64,000 nt of DNA, taken from assembly GCF_019278525.1 (NCBI RefSeq), contig NZ_CP058986.1, positions 1,770,001 through 1,834,000 on the forward strand. Reading direction: 5' to 3'. Source of the stretch: Polaribacter sp. HaHaR_3_91. Its GTDB lineage: Bacteria > Bacteroidota > Bacteroidia > Flavobacteriales > Flavobacteriaceae. The notes below the pieces were generated by a model. It was given only the letters and a program-made list of their open reading frames with translations, did no database searches and was not told the origin of the DNA. Of the stretch, positions 1 through 8,679 are shown piece after piece. The first letter of the stretch is position 1; the number at the start of each line of letters is the position of its first letter. Made by a program: the position numbers and the translations under genes.

Positions 1-455
1 CTAAAATAATTTCTTATCCTTTAGGTAATAAGGTTTCTAGAGAATTACTTAATTTAACTTATCAAAGTGGTCAGTATTCAAGATTTAAAATAGACCCTAA
101 AATACCCAATGATAAATTTTTAGAATTTTATAAATTATGGATTTTAAACTCTGTAAATAGAAGTTTTAGTGATGAGGTATTTACCTATAAAATTGACGGA
201 ATTGATGTAGGTCTGATTACCTTAAAAAAGGATAAAGAAACCTGTAAAATTGGTTTGTTGTCTGTTGATGAAGTTCAGAGAGGTAAAAAAATAGGGAGTA
301 AGTTAATGTTGGCAGCAGAAAAGTGGGCACAAGACAATGAATGTAAAGAAATATTGGTCGAAACTCAAGAACAAAATAAAATTGCTGTCGCATTTTATAA
401 GAGAATGAAATATAATATTGTGCAAAAAGAATATATCTATCATTTATGGAGGTAA
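1..455 (+). CDS. GNAT-family N-acetyltransferase, 5'-truncated (WecD/FdtC-like)
   Basis: The reading frame is open from the first bases of the window, so the N-terminus lies outside it; about 150 codons are visible. The C-terminal part has the GNAT acetyl-CoA-binding pattern VQRGKKIGSKLM followed by the usual ending with an N-x-x-A-x-x-FYxRMKY block. It stops 10 bases inside the start of the next gene, a sugar aminotransferase. In known clusters this pair makes an acylated 4- or 3-amino-dideoxy sugar nucleotide (WecD/WecE or FdtC/FdtB), and that is the inferred role here: N-acetylation of the dTDP-amino sugar made by its neighbour. The exact sugar cannot be told from sequence. An internal TTG could be mistaken for the start; the conserved upstream frame argues against it. 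Confidence 0.8.
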   Translation, partial: KIISYPLGNKVSRELLNLTYQSGQYSRFKIDPKIPNDKFLEFYKLWILNSVNRSFSDEVFTYKIDGIDVGLITLKKDKETCKIGLLSVDEVQRGKKIGSKLMLAAEKWAQDNECKEILVETQEQNKIAVAFYKRMKYNIVQKEYIYHLWR

Positions 456-1549
456 ATACTGTAATTCCATTTAACAAGCCTTACCTAACAGGTAACGAAA
501 CAAAATATATAGAACAAGCGGTAGCTTCTGGTAAAATTTCTGGTAATGGAATTTTTACGCAAAAATGTCAGCATTTTTTTGAAGAAAGATATGGAATAAA
601 AAAAACACTGCTTACAACTTCTTGTACAGATGCACTAGAGATGTGTGCTATTTTATTAGGGATAAAAGAAGGAGATGAAGTTATTATGCCTTCTTATACG
701 TTTGTGTCTACAGCGAATGCTTTTGTGTTAAGAGGCGCTAAAATTGTGTTTGCAGATTCTAGAGCAGATCAACCTAATATTGATGAAAATAAGCTAGAAG
801 ACTTAATTACATCAAAAACAAAAGCAATTGTTGTAGTACATTATGCAGGTGTAGCTTGCGAAATGGATACAGTTATGGCATTGGCTAAAAAATATGGAAT
901 TTATGTGGTTGAAGATGCCGCCCAAGCGATAGAATCTTTTTACAAAGGAAAAGCATTAGGAAGTATTGGTCATTTGTCGGCATTTTCTTTTCACGAAACA
1001 AAAAATGTAATTAGTGGAGAAGGTGGTTTGTTGGGTATTAATGATGAGCAATTTATAGATAGAGCAGAAATTATTTGGGAAAAAGGCACCAATCGTTCTG
1101 CTTTTTTTAGAGGAGAAATAGATAAATATGGATGGGTAGATGTGGGGTCTTCTTTTTTACCATCAGAAATCATTGCGGCTTTCTTATGGGCACAATTAGA
1201 AAATTTAGAAGATATTCAGCAAAGAAGAAAAGAAATTTGGAATACATATTATAAGTTTTTTAAAGAAGAGGAAAAGGTGTCATTACCAGTGGTGCCCGAT
1301 TATGCAACAAATAATGCACACATGTTTTATGTGCTTTTAACATCTTTAAAGAAAAGAAATGAGTTTATTGCAAGTTATAAAGAAAGAGCAATAAATCCTG
1401 TTTTTCATTATGTAAGCTTGCATTCTAGTCCTTATTTTAAAGACAAACATGATGGCAGGCAACTACCTAATTGTGATAGATATGCAGATACGTTGGTAAG
1501 AATGCCTTTGTATTATGAGTTGGAACAATCTTGTGTTATTTATGAATAA
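446..1549 (+). CDS. dTDP-4-amino-4,6-dideoxygalactose transaminase-like (WecE/FdtB family)
   Basis: This is a PLP-dependent DegT/DnrJ/EryC1 sugar aminotransferase of 367 residues. The N-terminus IPFNKPYLTGNE is typical of the WecE branch. The PLP-binding lysine is in FHETK (K186), and the cofactor-contacting aspartate is in VEDAAQ (D157). The family transfers an amino group from glutamate to a dTDP-keto-6-deoxyhexose. The start codon overlaps the upstream acetyltransferase gene by 10 bases, so the two are probably translationally coupled. The C-terminus ends soon after RMPLYYELEQ, about 10-20 residues earlier than usual for the family, where the next gene's start overlaps; this may be natural trimming. 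The precise dTDP sugar is inferred, not seen. Confidence 0.85.
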   Translation: MEVNTVIPFNKPYLTGNETKYIEQAVASGKISGNGIFTQKCQHFFEERYGIKKTLLTTSCTDALEMCAILLGIKEGDEVIMPSYTFVSTANAFVLRGAKIVFADSRADQPNIDENKLEDLITSKTKAIVVVHYAGVACEMDTVMALAKKYGIYVVEDAAQAIESFYKGKALGSIGHLSAFSFHETKNVISGEGGLLGINDEQFIDRAEIIWEKGTNRSAFFRGEIDKYGWVDVGSSFLPSEIIAAFLWAQLENLEDIQQRRKEIWNTYYKFFKEEEKVSLPVVPDYATNNAHMFYVLLTSLKKRNEFIASYKERAINPVFHYVSLHSSPYFKDKHDGRQLPNCDRYADTLVRMPLYYELEQSCVIYE

Positions 1550-2840
1550 GAAAAATATTTTAAATTTATTTGTAGGTTTTAGTATTCTAACCACTAGTGT
1601 TTATGCAGCTATAAGATTGTTGTCAATATTTATTCAGACAGGACTTATAAGAGATGAAGTTTTTTTTATTAAAGGATTTGATGTTTTTATAGATTCTGGG
1701 TTTTCAGAGGCAAATGTTTTAGGAAATTCAACTTTCTTTAATTGTATTTCCTTTTTATTTTATCAAGTAGGTGTAGAAAGGGTAATGGCAATGAGAATGA
1801 CTAGCTTGTTTTTTGGTCTGGCTAGTATTTTATTACTTTGGTTGTTTGTTAAAAGAAATTATAGTTATTTACCCAAACTCTATAGAAGATCCATTATAAT
1901 TACTTCTGTTAATGCCATGGTATTATTATCTTTTATATTTAAAGGCATTAACGATAGCGTATTAACTTTTTTTACGTTATTATTTTTTATAATTTTTTTC
2001 CACATAAAAAAAAATAGAGAAAGTAAAAGTCTTTATATTTATTTGGGGCTTATTCTCGCGTTAATGTTGTCAACAAGAATGATGAGTGTTTTAATCTTTC
2101 CAACATTTTTTCTTATTTTAGGTGTCTATTTTTATAAAGAAAAAATAAATTATAAACTCATTATTCATAAAAGCACATTCATAGTAGTTAGTTTTATAAT
2201 TGGTTTATTGTTATTAAATTACCCCTCTATAAAAGAAAAAGGGAAACTTTCTTTTATGGAAAAAAAGATAGAATATAAAAATGTTTCTTGGCCTCAAGTA
2301 CAATACTTAACAGCAATTTGGTTAGAGGAAGGTAAATTAAAATATGGTAAACATTGTAAACCAGAAGATGTTGTTGCTTATATTGATGAAAATGGGAGTA
2401 ATTCATTACCTAATTCAGTTTTTGAAACAATAACATTTAATATTCCTAGAAGTATAAAAACATCAACTAGAGAAGCTGTTTATTTGATAAAACCTTATAC
2501 AAGAATACTTGGACTCGTTTTTGTTTTTGGTTTATTTTTCTTTCTTAAAGGTGTTTTTAAAAAAGAGATTACTTTAAACAAAATTATTAATAATGAAATA
2601 GCTGTTTTTTTTATAAATTATAACATAATTATTGTTTTAATTATTTGTTCTTATGTAGAAGCTAGATGGTTTTTACCTATAATTGTATTAATACCAATTT
2701 TGTTTTTTTCTTATTTTTATAAGTATGTAAAAAGTAAAAACAAAAATAAGCTTGAATTTTTATTTTTTGTAGCACATTTTTTGTTATTGGGATTGATGAA
2801 TATGAAGTTTATAATTAATAATTATAAATATCTTATATAA
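1542..2840 (+). CDS. GT-C fold membrane glycosyltransferase-like protein (PMT/ArnT-type)
   Basis: This is a very hydrophobic protein of 432 residues with about ten predicted membrane segments. An acidic RDE motif (D38, E39) lies in the first outward loop, the position where GT-C enzymes such as ArnT and PMT keep their catalytic or metal-binding acidic residues. The family uses polyprenyl-phosphate sugars as donors on the periplasmic side. The ATG used here overlaps the previous stop by 8 bases; an upstream in-frame ATG would add nine residues inside the aminotransferase gene and is less likely. No substrate can be named. It could also be a non-enzymatic membrane protein of the same fold. Confidence 0.55.
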   Translation: MNKKNILNLFVGFSILTTSVYAAIRLLSIFIQTGLIRDEVFFIKGFDVFIDSGFSEANVLGNSTFFNCISFLFYQVGVERVMAMRMTSLFFGLASILLLWLFVKRNYSYLPKLYRRSIIITSVNAMVLLSFIFKGINDSVLTFFTLLFFIIFFHIKKNRESKSLYIYLGLILALMLSTRMMSVLIFPTFFLILGVYFYKEKINYKLIIHKSTFIVVSFIIGLLLLNYPSIKEKGKLSFMEKKIEYKNVSWPQVQYLTAIWLEEGKLKYGKHCKPEDVVAYIDENGSNSLPNSVFETITFNIPRSIKTSTREAVYLIKPYTRILGLVFVFGLFFFLKGVFKKEITLNKIINNEIAVFFINYNIIIVLIICSYVEARWFLPIIVLIPILFFSYFYKYVKSKNKNKLEFLFFVAHFLLLGLMNMKFIINNYKYLI

Positions 2841-3174
2841 TTTAGAATTGACATTTTTTTTAAAAATAAGTAAAGAGTTTAAAACTACTTTTAATATTTG
2901 TTTTAATGGATTCAATAAGAATAACACTGCTTTTTGATTACTAATATAAATTTACGTTTAATAGTTTTATGTTATATACTGTTTATAATATAGTTGCTTT
3001 GGTGTTAGTTTTGCTAGTTTTATTCCCTATTAATATTTATAAAACTCTATAAGTTATTTTTTTATGATTTGATAAGGTTCTTTTTTTTTAATGCATAAAA
3101 AGATATAATTATGGTTGATGTTAAGTGTTAAAATCATTAAATAAATTATATTTGTTTTTTAGAAAATTTAATAA
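2841..3174. other. intergenic stretch of 334 bases, no gene seen
   Basis: Extremely A+T-rich spacer with no credible open reading frame on either strand and no RNA gene seen. A TATATTTG box at 3147-3154 matches the Bacteroidota -7 consensus 21 bases before the wzm start, but no TTG lies 17-20 bases upstream of it. A second box, TAGTTTTG at 3006-3013, also lacks a partner. The gap may hold the promoter of the exporter genes, but this is weakly supported. Confidence 0.4.
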
Positions 3175-4047
3175 ATGGAGAAAGAAAAGTGGCTTTTTGA
3201 AATAACGCCAAAAACAAGTCTTTTAGACTTAAACTTAAAAGAAGTTTGGCAATATAGAGATTTGTTAATGCTTTTTGTAAAACGAGATGTTGTTACATTA
3301 TATAAGCAAACAATTTTAGGTCCTTTATGGTATTTAATACAACCTTTATTTACTTCTATTATATTTACATTAGTTTTTAATAATATAGCAGGAATTTCAA
3401 CAGGTTCAGTTCCTCCTTTTTTATTCAATTTAGCTGGTATTACTATTTGGAACTATTTTAAAGAATGTTTAATAGCAACATCAGATACTTTTAAAAAGAA
3501 TGAAGCAATTTTTGGAAAAGTGTATTTTCCTAGAGTAATAATGCCTATGTCTATAGTTGTTTCTAACTTATTGAAATTTGGGATTCAAATATTTATTTTT
3601 ATATGTTTTTATATTTACTATTATTTTAATGGCTTTCAGGTTTTACCTAATGCATACATTTTATTTTTCCCTTTATTAATCATTGCAATGGGGATGATGG
3701 GCTTGGGATTAGGAATGATAATTAGTTCTATGGTTACCAAATATAGAGATTTAACTTTTTTAGTTTCTTTTGGTGTTCAACTATTGATGTATATATCTGC
3801 GGTAATGTATCCTTTAGATTTAATGAGAGAAAAATTAATTAATACTGAAGAAGGAACAGATTATTCTTGGATTGTAGATTTTAATCCGATTGCTCACTTA
3901 ATAGAGTTTGGTCGATTTATACTTTTAAATGATGGTAATTACTCTACTTTCGGAATTATTTATACATCTATATTTACCATTATAGTTTTCTTTTTAGGAT
4001 TATTAATTTTTAATAAAACTGAAAAAACGTTTATAGATACAATTTAG
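3175..4047 (+). CDS. wzm: ABC-2 type polysaccharide export permease (Wzm family)
   Basis: This is the inner-membrane channel of an ABC exporter that moves lipid-linked O-antigen or capsule chains to the periplasm. At 290 residues it has the family length. It starts with the cytosolic stretch LKEVWQYRDLLMLFVKRDV and then YKQTILGPLWYLIQPL, the characteristic amphipathic interface helix region of Wzm/RfbA permeases. Six membrane segments follow, including the VSFGVQLLMYISAVMYP helix. It is separated by only two bases from the ATPase gene, its obligate partner. In this family the exported glycan is usually finished in the cytosol before export. Confidence 0.92.
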   Translation: MEKEKWLFEITPKTSLLDLNLKEVWQYRDLLMLFVKRDVVTLYKQTILGPLWYLIQPLFTSIIFTLVFNNIAGISTGSVPPFLFNLAGITIWNYFKECLIATSDTFKKNEAIFGKVYFPRVIMPMSIVVSNLLKFGIQIFIFICFYIYYYFNGFQVLPNAYILFFPLLIIAMGMMGLGLGMIISSMVTKYRDLTFLVSFGVQLLMYISAVMYPLDLMREKLINTEEGTDYSWIVDFNPIAHLIEFGRFILLNDGNYSTFGIIYTSIFTIIVFFLGLLIFNKTEKTFIDTI

Positions 4048-4049
4048 AT

Positions 4050-5321
4050 ATGGAAAAAGAAGTAATCTTAAAGGTAGAAAATTTATCTAAGCAATATCGT
4101 TTAGGAACAGTTGGTACAGGTACAATTAGTCATGATTTTAACCGGTTTTTAGCAAAAATAAGAGGTAAAGAAGACCCATATTTAAAAGTAGGAGAATCTA
4201 ATAATAGGGCTACAAAAGGTGAATCTGAATATGTTTGGGCTTTAAAAGATATTAATTTTGAAGTTAAAAAAGGAGAAGTTCTAGGTATTATTGGTAAAAA
4301 CGGTGCAGGGAAATCTACTCTTTTAAAGATTTTATCAAAAGTAACGGGCCCAACTACAGGTTCTATCAAATCTAAAGGAAGAATTGCTTCTTTATTAGAA
4401 GTTGGTACCGGTTTTCATCCAGAAATGACAGGGAGAGAAAATGTTTTTTTAAATGGTGCAATCTTAGGGATGACTAAAAAAGAAATCTCTGAAAAATTAG
4501 ATGAAATTGTAGAGTTTTCTGGTTGTGAACGTTATATAGATACACCTGTAAAACGTTATTCTAGCGGAATGAAGGTTCGTTTGGCTTTTGCTGTAGCAGC
4601 TCATTTAGAACCAGATATTTTAATTGTAGATGAAGTTTTGGCTGTTGGAGATGCAGAGTTTCAAAAGAAAGCCATTGGTAAGATGCAAGATATTTCTAAT
4701 AGTGATGGAAGAACAGTATTGTTTGTTAGTCATGATTTAGTTGCAATAAAAAGCCTTTGTTTTAGAGGTGTTTTATTAGAAGATGGTAAGGTTTCTTGTA
4801 TAGGTGAAATAGAAGAAGTCCTCAACCAATATGAAAGTTTAAATTTGAAAAAAGTATTAAAAAATGATACCGCTTTTTTTGATTTTAAAAAACAATTTGG
4901 AATACAATCTATAAAAACCTTTAGCAATAATAAACAAACAAGAATTATAAAAGCTGGTTCTGAATTTAAAATAGAATTTACTTATAATGTAAAAGAAGAT
5001 TATTTTGCTCCAGAATTAGGTATAGGAATTTGTAATAACAAGAGAGAGTCTATTATGAGGTTTAATAATCTACATGTAGGTTTTCCTCTTAAAATAACTA
5101 AAGGAACTAATATTGTAAATTTAATTATATCTAACTTTCCAATTTACAGAGAGGGGGAATATTACATAACAATTTACTTTGGAAGTTTATCTAATTTTGA
5201 AGCACTGGAAGATGCATTTTCTATAAAAGTTAAAGAAGATAATGTGTTTAATTCAAGTAGAATCTTGGAAAATAAACATAATTTAATTATCCATAAAGCA
5301 ATAAGTTATTCACAACCTTAA
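4050..5321 (+). CDS. wzt: ABC polysaccharide exporter ATPase with C-terminal glycan-recognition extension (Wzt family)
   Basis: This is the nucleotide-binding subunit partnering the permease just upstream. Walker A is GKNGAGKST (82-90), the signature is YSSGMKVRLAF (about 170-180), and Walker B is LIVDEVLAVGD (191-201), all canonical. The ATPase domain ends near residue 260. The remaining 160 residues form a predicted beta-rich C-terminal domain, as in Wzt proteins that recognise a modified non-reducing end of the glycan before export (known for E. coli O9a and Raoultella O12 systems). The long insert before Walker A (residues 20-60) is also usual for Wzt. Recognition of a capped chain is inferred from the length and position of the extension. 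Confidence 0.92.
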   Translation: MEKEVILKVENLSKQYRLGTVGTGTISHDFNRFLAKIRGKEDPYLKVGESNNRATKGESEYVWALKDINFEVKKGEVLGIIGKNGAGKSTLLKILSKVTGPTTGSIKSKGRIASLLEVGTGFHPEMTGRENVFLNGAILGMTKKEISEKLDEIVEFSGCERYIDTPVKRYSSGMKVRLAFAVAAHLEPDILIVDEVLAVGDAEFQKKAIGKMQDISNSDGRTVLFVSHDLVAIKSLCFRGVLLEDGKVSCIGEIEEVLNQYESLNLKKVLKNDTAFFDFKKQFGIQSIKTFSNNKQTRIIKAGSEFKIEFTYNVKEDYFAPELGIGICNNKRESIMRFNNLHVGFPLKITKGTNIVNLIISNFPIYREGEYYITIYFGSLSNFEALEDAFSIKVKEDNVFNSSRILENKHNLIIHKAISYSQP

Positions 5322-5374
5322 AAAGTAAAACTCTAATTTAGTGCTATGTTTAATTATAGATTTAAATTTAATTA

Positions 5375-6178
5375 ATGATTCCAAAAATAATACATTATTG
5401 TTGGTTTGGCGGAGCACCAAAACCAGATTTGGTAAAAGACTGTATTTCTTCTTGGAAAAAGTATTTACCAGATTACCAGTTTATGGAATGGAATGAAAAA
5501 AACACTAAATTTGAACATCGCTTTGTTAAAAATGCTTATAAATTAAAAAAATGGGCATTTGTTTCTGATTATGTTAGGTTACAAAAAACATATGAATATG
5601 GAGGTATTTATTTAGATACAGATGTGTTGGTCGTAAAAAACTTTGATGAACTTTTAAAAAATAAAATGTTTGTTGGAATTGAAGATAAATTAACTATTAA
5701 TGCAGCTATTTTTGGAGCAACTAAAAACCATCTATTTATTTTTAAAATTTTAGAAAAGTATAGTAATTTAAAAATTGGAGGATTTGTGAACTTATTTTCC
5801 ATTGCCATTCCTAAAATAATCACTGAGACGTTTAAAAAAACATATAATTATAATGATCTTTTTTTATCTAAAATAGAAAAAGAAGATATTATCGTTTATC
5901 CTACCGATTATTTCTATCCATTACCGTCCAATAAGTCTTCAGAAAAAAATAATTATAAAAATTATTTAACGGCAAATAGTTATGCCGTGCATCTTTGGGA
6001 TGCATCATGGGTAGATTTTAATGAGTTTCAATATATTAGGGCAAGAAAATATAATAAAGGTTTTGTTGAGTTAGTGAAAAATGTAAATCACGAACAAAAA
6101 ATAAATTATAAATATTTAAGAAAGATATTATCAGCTATAAAGGAATCCATTTTAAAACCTAAAAGCTTAAACTGTTAA
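5375..6178 (+). CDS. Family GT32-type glycosyltransferase (capsular polysaccharide synthesis protein)
   Basis: A 267-residue protein beginning IPKIIHYCWFGG, the hallmark of the Gly_transf_sug/GT32 family. The donor-binding segment FVSDYVRL (D66) is followed by GGIYLDTDV with the DTD metal-binding motif at 81-83. These are cytosolic GT-A retaining transferases. It lies 53 bases after wzt and about 100 bases before a GT11 gene, so it probably adds one residue of the repeat unit. Neither donor nor acceptor can be deduced. Confidence 0.85.
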   Translation: MIPKIIHYCWFGGAPKPDLVKDCISSWKKYLPDYQFMEWNEKNTKFEHRFVKNAYKLKKWAFVSDYVRLQKTYEYGGIYLDTDVLVVKNFDELLKNKMFVGIEDKLTINAAIFGATKNHLFIFKILEKYSNLKIGGFVNLFSIAIPKIITETFKKTYNYNDLFLSKIEKEDIIVYPTDYFYPLPSNKSSEKNNYKNYLTANSYAVHLWDASWVDFNEFQYIRARKYNKGFVELVKNVNHEQKINYKYLRKILSAIKESILKPKSLNC

Positions 6179-6280
6179 ATGATTTTAGGGATAATAATAA
6201 AGAGAGAATTGAGGAACATTCAGGAAAGAGTTTTAAAAAAAAACGCTCTAAATTTAAAATAAATAATTTATAAAATAAAT

Positions 6281-7171
6281 ATGAAGCTTGTAAATGTTGC
6301 TGGTGGTTTAGGTAATCAAATGTTTGATTATGCTCTTTGTCTGGCTTTTAGAAAACAAGGCAATAAAACTTTTGTATTTGTATCAGAGGATTATAATTCA
6401 CATTCTTACGGTCATCAGGGATATGAATTGGAGAAGTTGTTTTCTATAAATAAATCTGAACATAAATCGTATGGGTATAAATGGTATATACAATTATTAA
6501 TAAAAGTCTTAAAGAAATTTTCATCAAGACGTAGACTTAAAATATACAAAATACTTCAATTAGAGGTTATTACAGAACCTAAAAGTTTTTGTTTTTATAA
6601 AAAAGTATTTAATCAAAATAAATCATTAAATCAATTATATTTAGGTACATGGCAGAGTGAGAAATATTTCCTAAATGCAAAAAAAGAAGTTAGAGACTGC
6701 TTTAAGTTTAATAAAAACTTATTGTCTAAAGACACAAAATTACTTGCTATAGAAATGCAAGAGTGTAATAGTGTCTTTGTCCATATTAGAAGAGGGGATT
6801 ATCTAAGCGAAAAATACGTTACAGCGTTAGGTAATATTTGTAATTTGAGTTATTATGAGAAATCTATACAATATTTGTCGAAGAGTATTAACAATCCAAG
6901 GTTTTATTTTTTTTCAGATGATCAAGAATGGGTTAAAGAAAACTTAAATATTGAATCAGCTACTTACGTTCAGTTTAACTATGGAGATAATTCGTGGCAA
7001 GATATGTATTTAATGACTCAAGCTAAACACGGTATTATAGCTAATAGTACTTTTAGTTGGTGGGGAGCTTGGTTGATAGAAAATTCAAAAAAAAATATAA
7101 TAGGACCAAAAAAATGGTGTAATGGTTCAGAGGATGATGATATAATTCCAAATGAATGGATTAAAATGTAA
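6281..7171 (+). CDS. alpha-1,2-fucosyltransferase-like (GT11)
   Basis: This 296-residue protein carries the GT11 motifs: GGLGNQMFDYA at the N-terminus (8-18), the donor-binding HIRRGDYL (168-175), the FFSDD segment, and ANSTFSWWGAWL near the C-terminus. The family transfers L-fucose from GDP-fucose in alpha-1,2 linkage (FutC, WbgL, WbsJ relatives). Its presence suggests fucose or a related 6-deoxy-hexose in the polysaccharide; the GDP-fucose synthesis genes are not in the window. The 102 bases upstream hold no convincing gene. Confidence 0.88.
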   Translation: MKLVNVAGGLGNQMFDYALCLAFRKQGNKTFVFVSEDYNSHSYGHQGYELEKLFSINKSEHKSYGYKWYIQLLIKVLKKFSSRRRLKIYKILQLEVITEPKSFCFYKKVFNQNKSLNQLYLGTWQSEKYFLNAKKEVRDCFKFNKNLLSKDTKLLAIEMQECNSVFVHIRRGDYLSEKYVTALGNICNLSYYEKSIQYLSKSINNPRFYFFSDDQEWVKENLNIESATYVQFNYGDNSWQDMYLMTQAKHGIIANSTFSWWGAWLIENSKKNIIGPKKWCNGSEDDDIIPNEWIKM

Positions 7172-7259
7172 TTTTTTTTGAACTAATAACTTTATTCAGC
7201 GTGCATATTTAAAAAATAATTATTTCTAAATTTTTAATAAACTTTACCAAGCTTAATTT

Positions 7260-8675
7260 ATGCTTTTCAACTCCATCGAATTTTTAATCTTTTTGATTAT
7301 TGTTTTTGTTTTGTATTGGTTTGTTTTTAAAAAAACGAAGCAACAAAATATCTTAATTTTATTAGCCAGTTATATTTTTTACGGTTGGTGGGATTGGCGA
7401 TTTTTGTCCTTAATCTTTTTAAGTACGCTTGTAGATTTTTCCATAGGTAAATACTTAGAAATTACTGATGAAAAAAGAAAAAGAAAATGGGCATTAGGAT
7501 TAAGTCTCTTTTTTAATTTAGGCATGTTAGGTTTCTTTAAATACTACAATTTTTTTATAGAAAACTTTGTTATTGGGTTTCAACAGTTAGGTATTCAAAT
7601 GAATGTTTCCAGCTTACAGATTATTCTGCCAGTAGGGATCTCATTTTATACCTTTCAAACATTAAGTTATACGATAGATGTATATCAAAAAAAGTTAACG
7701 CCATCAAATAACTTTGTGTCTTTTGCTAGTTTTGTTTCATTTTTCCCTCAGTTAGTTGCAGGCCCAATAGAAAGAGCTTCTAATTTATTACCTCAATTTC
7801 ATAGAGAAAGAAAGTTTAGTTATGACTATGCGGTTTCTGGTATGAAGTTAATTTTATGGGGGTTGGTTAAAAAAGTGGTTATTGCTGATAATTGTGCTGT
7901 TTATGTAAATCAGATTTTTGATAATTATCAAGAACAGTCCGGGTTCACTTTAATTATAGGTGCGGTATTTTTTGCATTTCAAATTTATGGAGACTTTAGT
8001 GGGTATTCAGATATTGCCATTGGTACTGCAAGGTTATTTGGTTTCGACTTAATGCGGAATTTTAAATATCCATATTTTTCTAGAGATATTGCGGAGTTTT
8101 GGCGTAATTGGCATATTTCTTTAACTACTTGGTTTCGAGATTATGTGTACATTCCTTTAGGAGGTTCTAAAGGTTCTAAAATATTTCAGTTAAGAAACGT
8201 TTTTATAATCTTTTTAGTTAGTGGTTTTTGGCATGGTGCTAATTGGACATTTATGGCTTGGGGAATTATAAATGCGTTGTTATTTGTTCCTTTGTTATTA
8301 ACCAATAGAAATAGAAAAAATATTGATGTCAATCATAAAAACACTTCCATAAAAGAAATTTTAAGCATTATAGCAACCTTTTCAGTTACTTGTTTAGCAT
8401 GGGTGTTTTTTAGAGCAGAAACAATAACAGAAGCGATACAGTATATTGGTAGCATATTTGATGTTTCTAATTTTTTACCGTCAGTTATTCGTCAAAAAAG
8501 AATGTTTCCGGTATTGTTTATCTTTATTTTAATTGAATGGCTTTCTAGAAGAGATGAAATTGTAGTTGTTTTTAAAAACAAGTTTAGAAAATTTTTCTAT
8601 GTATTTTTTATTTTTGTAATCCTCTATTCAATGTCATCTGCAGAAAAAACATCATTTATATATTTTCAATTTTAA
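7260..8675 (+). CDS. MBOAT-family membrane-bound O-acyltransferase (AlgI/PatA-type), copy 1
   Basis: A 471-residue polytopic inner-membrane protein starting LFNSIEFLIFL. It has the family blocks PVGISFYTFQTLSYTID, SFFPQLVAGPIERA, FWRNWHISLTTWFRDYVYIPLGG (conserved H285) and SGFWHGANW (catalytic-type H325). MBOAT proteins of the AlgI branch pass acyl groups, usually acetyl, across the membrane for O-acylation of extracellular polysaccharide. It is followed after four bases by a SGNH-like gene that is the expected periplasmic partner. A second, similar pair lies about 20 kb downstream in the same locus. Confidence 0.93.
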   Translation: MLFNSIEFLIFLIIVFVLYWFVFKKTKQQNILILLASYIFYGWWDWRFLSLIFLSTLVDFSIGKYLEITDEKRKRKWALGLSLFFNLGMLGFFKYYNFFIENFVIGFQQLGIQMNVSSLQIILPVGISFYTFQTLSYTIDVYQKKLTPSNNFVSFASFVSFFPQLVAGPIERASNLLPQFHRERKFSYDYAVSGMKLILWGLVKKVVIADNCAVYVNQIFDNYQEQSGFTLIIGAVFFAFQIYGDFSGYSDIAIGTARLFGFDLMRNFKYPYFSRDIAEFWRNWHISLTTWFRDYVYIPLGGSKGSKIFQLRNVFIIFLVSGFWHGANWTFMAWGIINALLFVPLLLTNRNRKNIDVNHKNTSIKEILSIIATFSVTCLAWVFFRAETITEAIQYIGSIFDVSNFLPSVIRQKRMFPVLFIFILIEWLSRRDEIVVVFKNKFRKFFYVFFIFVILYSMSSAEKTSFIYFQF

Positions 8676-8679
8676 TAAA

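Noticed and set aside
1532..1549. Early end of the aminotransferase as evidence for a pseudogene
   Set aside because: All catalytic residues are present and only a short C-terminal piece is missing; overlap with the next gene explains it.
6179..6262. 28-codon open frame between the GT32 and GT11 genes, and a second open frame (Lys/Glu-rich) overlapping it
   Set aside because: Both are short, A-rich and without family resemblance; open frames of this length are expected by chance here. A small frameshift at the end of the GT32 gene cannot be excluded.
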